From JBCBTJ01 sp964597685 (GTDB taxonomy: Bacteria > Pseudomonadota > Alphaproteobacteria > Caulobacterales > Hyphomonadaceae), in NCBI GenBank assembly GCA_964597685.1, contig CAZQZC010000107.1:1-8988 (forward strand): a DNA stretch of 8,988 nucleotides. Direction: 5' to 3'. Below the pieces are notes generated by a model. That model saw only the letters and a list, made by a program, of their open reading frames with translations. It was not told the origin of the DNA and did not search any database. The translations under genes were made by a program, and so were the position numbers. Within the stretch, counting starts at the first letter, position 1. Every line of letters starts with the position of its first letter. Below are positions 1 to 7,090 of the stretch, piece by piece.

Positions 1-1253
1 ATGGGGAGGGTGGCGACCCCGAGCGGCTTATCCCCTTTGATCTGGTGCCGCGGGTGATTTCGGCGACCGAATGGGATCGTGTCGACCGTGGCGTGAAGCA
101 AAGGGCGGAAGCGCTCAACCTTTTCTTGCGAGACGTCTACAATGAGGGCGAGATCCTGAAGGCAGGTATCGTGCCGCGCGGCCTTGTAGAGGGCAACGAA
201 GCGTTTCTGCCTTCGATGAAAGGGTTCTCTCCTCGTCTGGATGTGTACACCCACATCGTTGGGATCGATTTGGTGAGGACGGGTCCGGAGGACTTCTTTG
301 TCCTGGAAGACAATTGTCGAACGCCGTCCGGCGTCTCCTACGTTCTGGAAAACCGCTCGGCGATGACGCGCCTTTTCCCAGAATTGTTCGAGCGCGGCGA
401 TATCAGGCCCGTCGACACCTATCCGGCCCTTCTGCGGAAGACCCTGGCTGAAGCGGCCCCGCCTGCGTGCAATGGCGCGCCAAACATCGTCGTCTTGACC
501 CCGGGCTACTACAATAGCGCCTTCTACGAACACTCCTTCGTTGCGGACGAGATGGGCGCGCCGCTGGTGGAAGGTCGCGACCTGTTTGTCGAGGACGGCG
601 CAGTCTATATGCGCACCACGCAGGGGCCTGAGCGGGTCGACGTCATCTATCGCCGGATAGACGATCCTTTTTTGGACCCGGAGGCGTTCAGGCCAGATTC
701 AACCCTCGGTGTGCCGGGTCTGATGTCGGCGTATCTGGAGGGCGGGGTAACTCTCGTCAACGCGCCCGGGGCCGGCATTGCCGACGACAAGGCGCTTTAT
801 TGCTACATGCCTGAGATCATTCGCTTCTATCTGGGTGAAGACGCGCTCATTCCGAATGTCGAAACCTTTCGCTGTAGTGAGCCGGACGCGCTCGCCTACG
901 CGCTGGAGCACATAGACGAACTCGTCTTCAAGGAGGTGCATGGGTCCGGCGGCTACGGCATGCTGATCGGGCCCGCCGCGACAAAGGACGAAATCGCGGC
1001 ATATGCAGAGCGCGTGAGAGCGGATCCCAACGGTTTCATCGCTCAACCTACGCTGTCGCTGTCCACGGCCCCGACCCTCGTGGACGCAGGAATTGCGCCG
1101 CGTCACATCGATTTCCGCCCGTTCGCCCTCGTCGGGAAGAAGGTGCGTCTGACGCCCGGAGGCTTGACGCGCGTCGCCATGCGTGAAGGATCTCTCGTCG
1201 TGAATTCCAGCCAGGGCGGCGGGGTCAAGGATACTTGGGTCCTCGGCCAATGA
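1..1253 (+). CDS. Circularly permuted ATP-grasp protein (5' end outside window)
   Basis: Predicted ATP-dependent carboxylate-amine ligase of the circularly permuted ATP-grasp family, thought to join amino acids or peptides in the cytoplasm. The frame is open to the left edge: codons from base 3 onward read GEGGDPERLIPFDLVPRVI, which belongs to the family, so the GTG at 45 is not the start. About 416 codons are visible; family members are usually somewhat longer, so roughly the first 50-60 residues are missing. Family motifs in order are LEDNCRTPSGVSYVLENR (about 300-360), the YRRIDDPFLDP block (about 648-680), the glycine-rich nucleotide-binding loop KEVHGSGGYGM (930-962), and RHIDFRPFAL (about 1098-1130). 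The C-terminus NSSQGGGVKDTWVL is also typical. Its stop codon overlaps the start of the alpha-E gene, so the two are probably translationally coupled. The substrate cannot be told from sequence. Confidence 0.95.
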   Translation, partial: GEGGDPERLIPFDLVPRVISATEWDRVDRGVKQRAEALNLFLRDVYNEGEILKAGIVPRGLVEGNEAFLPSMKGFSPRLDVYTHIVGIDLVRTGPEDFFVLEDNCRTPSGVSYVLENRSAMTRLFPELFERGDIRPVDTYPALLRKTLAEAAPPACNGAPNIVVLTPGYYNSAFYEHSFVADEMGAPLVEGRDLFVEDGAVYMRTTQGPERVDVIYRRIDDPFLDPEAFRPDSTLGVPGLMSAYLEGGVTLVNAPGAGIADDKALYCYMPEIIRFYLGEDALIPNVETFRCSEPDALAYALEHIDELVFKEVHGSGGYGMLIGPAATKDEIAAYAERVRADPNGFIAQPTLSLSTAPTLVDAGIAPRHIDFRPFALVGKKVRLTPGGLTRVAMREGSLVVNSSQGGGVKDTWVLGQ

Positions 1254-2245
1254 TGCTGAGCCGAACCGCCGAAAACCTCTTCTGGCTCGGCCGCTATATG
1301 GAGCGTGCAGAGAATGTTGCGCGGCTGGTGGACGCCGCGCGCCTCATGGCCGCCTTGCCCCGGGAGACGGGTGCGCCGCTGTCGAATGAATGGGCCTCAA
1401 TCATGATCGCCGCTGGCGCGCGGGAGATCTATGGCGACGCCGTCGACCGCGCAAACGCAGGGATGGCGGTCGATCATCTCTTCTTCGCCGAGCAAAACCC
1501 TTCCAGCCTCCGCAATTGCATCGCCGCGGCGCGGGAGAACGCCCGCGCGACCCGAACCGCGTTGACCCAGGAATGCTGGGAAGCGATCAACGGCGCGTGG
1601 AGTGAATTGCGGACATGGGAAAGCTTCTCCGCCGGCGGCGCTGGGCTCGCCGACAGGATCGACTGGATCAAAGCCCAATCGGCTTTGTTCCGCGGGGCCG
1701 TAATCGGAACCATGATGCGCTATGACCACTACAATTTCATCGAACTCGGCGCAGCAATCGAACGAGTCGACAGCACCGCTCGCCTGCTTGACGTAAAGTA
1801 CCACGTCCTCCTGCCGAGCGTGGACGATGTCGGCAGCAGCGCGGACCATTATCAATGGCTGTCCTTGCTTCAGGCTTCCACTGCACAACGCGCCTATTAC
1901 TTCGCCACCAAATCCGAGGTCACAGCGAGAGGCGTTGCAGCCTTCTTGATCTTGGAGCCGCGCTTTCCCCGTTCGATCCGTTTCAACGTCGCGCGTCTCG
2001 TCGAAACACTCAAAGATCTCGAAGCTTATTATGGCCAGCCCGCCAGCTGCCAAGATGAGGCCGAATCGTTTACCGAGGACCTGGAAAGCCGATCGATCGA
2101 CGATATCTTCGCCGTCGGCCTACATCAGTTCCTGACGAGCGTCATCGAACGGAACTACAATTTGGCGGAGGCTTTGGGGCGGGCTTACGGTTTCGCGCCG
2201 ATCATCAGCGGGACTGCGGGGGCGGATGACACACAAGGACAATGA
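1250..2245 (+). CDS. Alpha-E domain protein (DUF403)
   Basis: An all-helical protein of about 331 residues from the alpha-E/DUF403 family. Such genes are almost always found beside circularly permuted ATP-grasp genes; a partner or accessory role in the same peptide-ligation pathway has been proposed, but no biochemical activity is established. Visible hallmarks are the N-terminal MLSRTAENLFWLGRYMERAE, the central MRYDHYNFIELGAAIERVDS, and RFPRSIRFNVARLVETL. There is no signal peptide or membrane segment. Two consecutive ATG codons (1250 and 1253) are possible starts; the first overlaps the ATP-grasp stop as ATGA, the second gives the usual family N-terminus MLSRTAEN. No Shine-Dalgarno sequence is well placed before them, which fits translational coupling. 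An in-frame upstream codon at 1235 is less likely because it adds residues not typical of the family. The distal end abuts the Anbu gene. Confidence 0.95.
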   Translation: MMLSRTAENLFWLGRYMERAENVARLVDAARLMAALPRETGAPLSNEWASIMIAAGAREIYGDAVDRANAGMAVDHLFFAEQNPSSLRNCIAAARENARATRTALTQECWEAINGAWSELRTWESFSAGGAGLADRIDWIKAQSALFRGAVIGTMMRYDHYNFIELGAAIERVDSTARLLDVKYHVLLPSVDDVGSSADHYQWLSLLQASTAQRAYYFATKSEVTARGVAAFLILEPRFPRSIRFNVARLVETLKDLEAYYGQPASCQDEAESFTEDLESRSIDDIFAVGLHQFLTSVIERNYNLAEALGRAYGFAPIISGTAGADDTQGQ

Positions 2246-2310
2246 GAACCATTTCGCACGAGCCTTTGCTCCACAGGCGGCGCCCAATACTGCAGCCCCT
2301 TTTCTGATAC

Positions 2311-2314
2311 AGGA
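2311..2314 (+). promoter_or_regulatory. Ribosome binding site deciding the Anbu start
   Basis: AGGA lies 7 bases before the ATG at 2322. It favours this start over the in-frame ATG at 2226 and agrees with the need for Thr directly after Met. Confidence 0.55.
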
Positions 2315-2321
2315 CCCATTG

Positions 2322-3053
2322 ATGACTTATTGCGTCGCGCTCAAGCTGAATGAGGGGCTAGTCTTCCTCGCCGACACCCGCACGAACGCAGGTGTCGACA
2401 ATGTATCGCGGGTGAAAAAGCTGTTCACTTGGCGCCAGCCCGGCGAGCGCTGCATTGCAATGATGACGGCCGGAAATCTGGGCGTCACCCAGGCCGTCAT
2501 CTCGGAGCTGAATGAGCAGCTTCACCGACCCCGCGACAACGAGACTAATCTTTTCAATGCTGCCAGCATGTTCGACGTCGCCCAATTGGTCGGCGAGAAG
2601 ATGCGTTCGGTCCAAGCTGAATTTGGTCCGGGGCTCGCGGCGCGTGGGGTTGATTCGGGCGCGTCGATCATCGTCGGCGGCCAGAGGCTCGGCGGAACAC
2701 CACGGCTGTTTCTGGTCTACGCGGCAGGTAATTTCATCGAGGCTATGGACGACAATCCGTATTTTCAGATCGGCGAGCACAAGTACGGCAAGCCGATCCT
2801 CGACCGCGTTATAAGCGTCGAGACGACCATGCAGGACGCCGTGATCTGCGCGCTCCTCTCTATGGATTCCACGATCCGTTCCAACCTCACTGTCGGCATG
2901 CCCCTCGATCTCGCTGTCATGCGCCGCGACGCTTTCGATTTCGAACAGAGTCGGCGTATCGAAGCGGAGGATCCCGCTTTTCGCGAGTTCTCCGAGCAAT
3001 GGTCGCAGCAACTCAGAGGCGCTTTCTCTGTGATGCGGACCATGGTTGTTTGA
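2322..3053 (+). CDS. anbu: Anbu: proteasome-type N-terminal nucleophile peptidase
   Basis: A 243-residue bacterial proteasome/HslV relative of the Anbu class, expected to form a cytoplasmic oligomer with threonine hydrolase chemistry. Starting at the ATG at 2322 gives MTYCVALKLNEGLVFLADTR. Threonine directly follows the initiator Met and would be the catalytic Thr1 once Met is removed. The Asp of LAD is residue 17 counted from that Thr, and RVKKL supplies the Lys near position 32-33, so the Thr/Asp/Lys triad is present. DSGASIIVGGQ and LSMDSTIRSNLTVG are further family blocks. An AGGA sequence 7 bases upstream supports this start. The frame continues upstream to an ATG at 2226 that overlaps the alpha-E gene; using it would add 32 low-complexity residues and bury Thr1. 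Third gene of the operon. Anbu with ATP-grasp and alpha-E is a recognised association; the substrate is unknown. Confidence 0.93.
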   Translation: MTYCVALKLNEGLVFLADTRTNAGVDNVSRVKKLFTWRQPGERCIAMMTAGNLGVTQAVISELNEQLHRPRDNETNLFNAASMFDVAQLVGEKMRSVQAEFGPGLAARGVDSGASIIVGGQRLGGTPRLFLVYAAGNFIEAMDDNPYFQIGEHKYGKPILDRVISVETTMQDAVICALLSMDSTIRSNLTVGMPLDLAVMRRDAFDFEQSRRIEAEDPAFREFSEQWSQQLRGAFSVMRTMVV

Positions 3054-3061
3054 TGTTGTCC

Positions 3062-3077
3062 TGGATCTTGCGATCCA
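3062..3077. other. Perfect hairpin after the Anbu operon
   Basis: TGGATC-TTGC-GATCCA forms a 6-bp perfect stem with a 4-base loop, beginning 8 bases after the Anbu stop codon. No T-tract follows, so it is not a typical intrinsic terminator. It could protect the mRNA 3' end or be part of a larger fold in this intergenic region. Confidence 0.35.
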
Positions 3078-3119
3078 TCAGGTGGAACTCAGTCACACCG
3101 ACGCCTTGACCGGTGGCGA

Positions 3120-3152
3120 GGAGACGAAAAACCGTCTCCAGCCGAAAGGCTG
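3120..3152. other. Two adjoining hairpins in the intergenic region
   Basis: GGAGACG (3120-3126) pairs with CGTCTCC (3133-3139) around an A-rich 6-base loop. It is followed at once by CAGCC-GAAA-GGCTG (3139-3152), a 5-bp stem closed by a GNRA-type tetraloop. No T-tract follows. An alternative 7-bp pairing, AGCCGAA (3140-3146) with TTCGGCT (3160-3166), would exclude the second hairpin. Either a weak terminator zone or a structured leader for the downstream gene; function is inferred only. Confidence 0.4.
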
Positions 3153-3252
3153 AAAGCTGTTCGGCTTATCTGCGGTCTTGCGTTTCTGGTCAGGACACCG
3201 AAGCTAAGTCCAAGTGTCTAGGGTAGCTTGGGATTGAATCTAGGGGGCGAGC

Positions 3253-6200
3253 ATGCGGGCTTGGAGCATATTTGGGGCTTTGATCGCGGTCATCGCGGTT
3301 TGGAGCATGTCGACTTGGTCTGTGACGGCGGAGACAGACGACGGTAAATCTCCCGCGCTCGCATCCCTTCCGCTTCGACTTATCGGCCCCGCTTATCCCT
3401 CCGGACGGATCTCGGATTTCGCCTTCTTTTCCGGCGGCTCCCATCATTATCTGGTTGCGACGGCGTCGGGGGGGCTCTGGCGCACCAAAAACAATGGCGC
3501 CACTTGGTCGCCAATTTTCGACAAGCAAGGTTCTTATGCGATCGGGGTGGTCGAGATCGCGCCGTCCGATGAAAACATCATCTGGGTGGGCGCGGGCGAA
3601 AACAACGCGCAGCGGTCAGTCGCGTTCGGCGATGGTGTTTACAAGTCCACGGACGGCGGCGCGACGTGGACGAATATGGGTTTGGGAGACTCAGGTCATA
3701 TCGGCCAAATCTGGATCCACCCGACTGAGCCTGAGACGGTGCTTGTCGCAGCCCAGGGCCCCCTTTGGTCGGATGGCGGCGACAGGGGGCTTTACAAGAC
3801 GACAGACGGCGGTGCGACTTGGAACCTGCTCCTGGAGGTCGACGAACATACCGGCGTCAATGAATTTGTCGTCCACCCCGACAATTTCGATGTGATCGTC
3901 GCGTCGACCTATCAGCGTCGGCGTCATGTATGGGTGTTGATCAATGGCGGCCCGGGCTCGGGCATACGCCGCACAACCGACGGCGGCGAGACATGGACGG
4001 AGATTTCGGCGGGACTGCCGAGCCAAGATATGGGCCGAATCGGCCTTGCCAGCGCACCGTCTCAGCCAGACATGGTCTACGCCATCATCGAGGGCGCGGA
4101 CGACGAACAGGGCGTCTACCGCTCAGTCGACTTCGGGCAGAATTGGGCGAAGCGATCGGGCCACATAACAACCAGCCCTCAATACTACAATGAGATCGTC
4201 GTCGACCCCGAAGACGAAAACGTCCTCTACTCGCTGGATACGTTCACATCGCGGTCCGAGGATGGTGGCGAAACTTTCTCACAGATCAGCGCCGCGCATC
4301 GCCACGTTGATGATCACGCGCTGTGGATCGATCCCAACAACACCGACCATTTGATCATCGGAGGCGACGGCGGCGTTTACGAAAGCTGGGATCGCGGGGA
4401 GCTGTGGCGGCACATCGACAATTTGCCCCTCGTTCAGTTCTACCGGATCCAGCCGGACAATGCAGAACCATTTTACAATGTCTGCGGTGGAACGCAGGAC
4501 AACAACTCGCTTTGCGGCCCATCGCGGACGACCGTGAAGCACGGGATTACGAATTCCGACTGGCACATTGTGTTGGGGGGAGATGGCTATAAGCCGCAAA
4601 TCGATCCCCGCGACCCGAACATCGTCTACACCCAGTACCAGTATGGCGGACTTGCACGATACGATCGCCGGACCCAGGAGCGCGTGTTCCTGGCGCCCCA
4701 GCCGCCGACGGGCGAGCCTGCTTATCGGTGGAACTGGAACACGCCGCTTTTGATCAGCCCGCACGATCCCGATCGGATTTATTATGCGGCGGAATACCTC
4801 TTCGCCTCGGACGACCGCGGCGATAATTGGGAGATCATCAGTCCAAACCTGACCCGCGAGCTCGACCGAAATGCGCTGGAAGTCATGGGGCGCGTTTGGA
4901 GTGTCGACGCGGTGGCGAAGAACGATTCCACATCGATCTATGGCGCCGCGATCGCGTTGAGCGAGAGCCCGATTGAGCCTGGGCTCCTTTATGTCGGCAC
5001 AGATGACGGGGTTATATCGGTCACCGAGGACAATGGCGCGACGTGGCGGCGCACAGAAGCCGTGCGCGGCGTTCCGGACATGACGCTCGTTGAAGACATT
5101 GTCGCGTCAGTCCACGACGCGGATGTCGCGTACGCAATCTTCGACAATCACAAACGAGGCGATCATCGTCCTTTCGTGTATCGCACGGAAAATCGCGGTC
5201 GATCTTGGACGCAGATCTCTGGAGATTTGCCGGAGCTCGGTGCTGCGCACACGATCGCGGAAGATCACGAGGATCCTGATCTTCTCTTTGTGGGCACGGA
5301 ATTTGGGCTGTTCTACACCCAAGACGGCGGCGATGAGTGGATACGGCTCAGCGCCAATCTGCCGACGATCGCCGTACGCGATATCGAGATCCAACGCCGA
5401 GAGAACGATCTGGTGGTCGGCACCTTTGGGCGCGGCGTCTACATCTTGGACGATTACTCGCCTCTGCGAACACCGGCGGCCGAACTTGAAACGGCCGAGG
5501 CCACGCTGTTTCCCGTTCGGGACACTTGGCTCTACGTAGAGGGCGACCTTTGGGGCACATGGGGCGGCGCGCAGGCCTTCAACGGCGACGATTTCTGGTA
5601 CGCGGAAAACCCGCCATTTGGCGCGGTGTTCACCTATGCCTTGCGCGACGGATTGGAGACCTTGGCGGAAACGCGCCGCGCCGCTGAGACTGAGGTCGGA
5701 AAAGAGGGTGGAGACACGCCTTATCCGTCATGGGAGGCGCTTCGGACCGAGGACGCCGAGGATGCCCCGGCGATCATGCTCATCGTATCCAATAGCGCAG
5801 GCGACATCGTGCGCCGAGTTTCCGGCCCGGTCGACGCTGGCCTCCACCGCGTCGCTTGGGACCTTCGTCACCCGGCGCCAAACCCGACGACTCTTCAAGA
5901 GCGGGAGGCGTCGCCTTTTGGATCGGCTCCGATCGGCCCCCTTGCGGCGCCTGGCGTCTACAGCGTTCAACTCGCCAAGCGCGTAAACGGGGTGGTCACG
6001 CCGCTGGGCGATCCCCAGCCATTTGAGCTCAAGCCTCTCGAGCGTAGCCCGGAAACGACATCGGACCGCCGAGCGCTGCTCGCCTTTCAGCAAGAGAGTG
6101 CAGATTTCGCACGAACCGTGTTCGGCGCCGTCCAGGCGTCCGGCGAGCTTCGAAACCGTATCAACCACGTCAAGGCCGCGATCGAGAGCGTGCCGGCGTC

Positions 6201-6543
6201 GGTCGCGACGCAACGGGCTCAAATTCAAGCGCTAGAGGCGCGCCTTGATGGGGCGGATATAGCGCTAACAGGCGATCAAACGCTGACGAGCCGCAATGAG
6301 CCGGCGCCTTGGTCCGTCAGTGCGCGCGTCGGCGAAATCATCGGATGGGGTTGGAGCAACCAATCAGACCCGACAGGCTCCAGCGTGGCCGCGCTCGCCC
6401 TCGCAAAGCAGGAGTTCACGCAGGCGCTCACCGAACTGCGAGAGATTGAGGCGGGCTTGGTTGCGCTGGAGAACGAGCTTGTGCGGTTGGGAGCTCCTTA
6501 CACGACAGGCCGCGGCGTATCAGCAATTCCTACGCCTGAGTAA
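3253..6543 (+). CDS. Secreted Asp-box (sortilin/BNR-like) beta-propeller protein
   Basis: A 1096-residue protein predicted to be exported. Residues 1-26 form a signal peptide (MRAW, a hydrophobic stretch, then VTA before ETDD). The body carries at least eleven Asp-box type motifs (S/T-x-D-x-G-x-T-W): near residues 78, 132, 183, 241, 291, 335, 378, 519, 591, 645 and 689. These mark the blades of one or two beta-propellers of the Vps10/sortilin type. NPPFGAVFTYAL (about residue 790) and GLHRVAWDLR (863-872) through APGVYSVQL (899-906) form an Ig/FlgD-like beta region. From about residue 936 the chain is helical and probably coiled-coil. Relatives are often called glycosyl hydrolase or sialidase, but I see no sialidase catalytic set, so binding or scaffolding is as likely. 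AGGGGG at 3242-3247 is the ribosome binding site. It is about 200 bases from the Anbu operon, so probably a separate unit. Confidence 0.93.
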   Translation: MRAWSIFGALIAVIAVWSMSTWSVTAETDDGKSPALASLPLRLIGPAYPSGRISDFAFFSGGSHHYLVATASGGLWRTKNNGATWSPIFDKQGSYAIGVVEIAPSDENIIWVGAGENNAQRSVAFGDGVYKSTDGGATWTNMGLGDSGHIGQIWIHPTEPETVLVAAQGPLWSDGGDRGLYKTTDGGATWNLLLEVDEHTGVNEFVVHPDNFDVIVASTYQRRRHVWVLINGGPGSGIRRTTDGGETWTEISAGLPSQDMGRIGLASAPSQPDMVYAIIEGADDEQGVYRSVDFGQNWAKRSGHITTSPQYYNEIVVDPEDENVLYSLDTFTSRSEDGGETFSQISAAHRHVDDHALWIDPNNTDHLIIGGDGGVYESWDRGELWRHIDNLPLVQFYRIQPDNAEPFYNVCGGTQDNNSLCGPSRTTVKHGITNSDWHIVLGGDGYKPQIDPRDPNIVYTQYQYGGLARYDRRTQERVFLAPQPPTGEPAYRWNWNTPLLISPHDPDRIYYAAEYLFASDDRGDNWEIISPNLTRELDRNALEVMGRVWSVDAVAKNDSTSIYGAAIALSESPIEPGLLYVGTDDGVISVTEDNGATWRRTEAVRGVPDMTLVEDIVASVHDADVAYAIFDNHKRGDHRPFVYRTENRGRSWTQISGDLPELGAAHTIAEDHEDPDLLFVGTEFGLFYTQDGGDEWIRLSANLPTIAVRDIEIQRRENDLVVGTFGRGVYILDDYSPLRTPAAELETAEATLFPVRDTWLYVEGDLWGTWGGAQAFNGDDFWYAENPPFGAVFTYALRDGLETLAETRRAAETEVGKEGGDTPYPSWEALRTEDAEDAPAIMLIVSNSAGDIVRRVSGPVDAGLHRVAWDLRHPAPNPTTLQEREASPFGSAPIGPLAAPGVYSVQLAKRVNGVVTPLGDPQPFELKPLERSPETTSDRRALLAFQQESADFARTVFGAVQASGELRNRINHVKAAIESVPASVATQRAQIQALEARLDGADIALTGDQTLTSRNEPAPWSVSARVGEIIGWGWSNQSDPTGSSVAALALAKQEFTQALTELREIEAGLVALENELVRLGAPYTTGRGVSAIPTPE

Positions 6544-6640
6544 CGGCCTTTGCGGATATCTTGGCCCGGTCGCAATCGGCGGCTGAACGCCCACGGCGCC
6601 GTCGCCGCGTGAAAAGCGGTCTTGAGGCCAGCTTTGATTT

Positions 6641-6660
6641 GGGGACGCTTAGGGGACGCT
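6641..6660. repeat. Short tandem direct repeat GGGGACGCT
   Basis: GGGGACGCT occurs at 6641-6649 and again at 6652-6660, an 11-base period. Two copies only; it contains the stop codon of the possible small minus-strand frame. Could be chance or replication slippage. Confidence 0.6.
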
Positions 6661-6822
6661 CGCCACCCGTCTTCGGATCTCATGCAGCGAGAACGAGGAC
6701 GACTCGTCGTCCCCCGAGTGTTCAAACGAGATTTGCTCCAGGCTCGAGGACGGCATGTCGGATATCAGCCGCCAATAGGCGCTGGCAGGCGATCGCGTCG
6801 CCAAGCTCTGAACCGACCCCAC
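6649..6822 (-). CDS. Possible small hypothetical protein (uncertain)
   Basis: On the minus strand, just downstream of tRNA-Ala, a GTG-initiated frame encodes 57 residues: it begins MGSVQSLATR, contains LEQISFEHSGDDESSS, and ends SLHEIRRRVASVP. By hand count about 46 of 57 codons end in G or C, against about 54% GC at the first and second positions, which is coding-like for this genome. Against it: no clear Shine-Dalgarno sequence, no recognised family, and the open frame simply continues upstream through the tRNA gene, so openness itself proves little. An internal ATG at 6754 would give only 35 residues. It could also be the decayed end of a lost gene. Confidence 0.22.
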   Translation of the reverse strand: MGSVQSLATRSPASAYWRLISDMPSSSLEQISFEHSGDDESSSFSLHEIRRRVASVP

Positions 6823-6853
6823 GGGACAGTGGACAAAGCCATACGGCCAAAGA

Positions 6854-6929
<76 letters not shown>

Positions 6930-6955
6930 GGGCGCCCCGGACTTTGGGAAGCGCT

Positions 6956-6984
6956 GGAATGCCGACTGCCGGACGCGAAGTCAA
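6956..6984 (-). promoter_or_regulatory. Candidate promoter of tRNA-Ala
   Basis: On the minus strand, TTGACT (6979-6984) lies 17 bases from CATTCC (6956-6961), ending 26 bases before the mature tRNA 5' end. The -35 is a strong match, including the C before TTGAC that is common in Alphaproteobacteria; the -10 is weak. Confidence 0.4.
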
Positions 6985-7024
6985 GCGGCGTCGGCCTGCG
7001 TCTTTGGCAGATGCGGTCGCGTTC

Positions 7025-7052
7025 CGTTGCGCTCCTAATGGCTTGCGCAACG
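7025..7052. repeat. Inverted repeat upstream of the first VOC gene
   Basis: CGTTGCGC (7025-7032) and GCGCAACG (7045-7052) are perfect 8-base inverted arms around a 12-base spacer, in the region between the divergent tRNA-Ala and VOC genes. The right arm also lies in the palindrome TTGCGCAA (7043-7050). Could be an operator or a 5' UTR hairpin ending 38 bases before the VOC start. Confidence 0.5.
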
Positions 7053-7090
7053 TCTGTCGCAATGCGAAGGGCCGAGCAGAGAGCCTTCAG

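Larger units (their letters stand above)
6544..6853. other. Intergenic stretch between propeller gene and tRNA-Ala
   Basis: About 310 bases without a confident gene. It holds a perfect 10-base palindrome ACGGCGCCGT (6593-6602), a weak hairpin CCGC-N7-GCGG followed by TCTT (6605-6623) that could end the upstream transcript, a 9-base direct repeat (6641-6660), and a possible small minus-strand reading frame (6649-6822). Plus-strand frames here have unnatural protein sequence. Confidence 0.5.

Noticed and set aside
2358..3011. 217-residue minus-strand frame opposite Anbu
   Set aside because: Shadow of the well-recognised Anbu gene, with no family resemblance of its own.
5728..6228. 166-residue minus-strand frame opposite the propeller gene
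   Set aside because: Arginine-rich shadow frame of a GC-rich gene; no ribosome binding site or family.
6944..7090. N-terminal extension of the first VOC protein from an upstream ATG
   Set aside because: It overlaps the tRNA-Ala promoter region, encodes arginine-rich unnatural sequence, and the usual VOC N-terminus begins at 7091.
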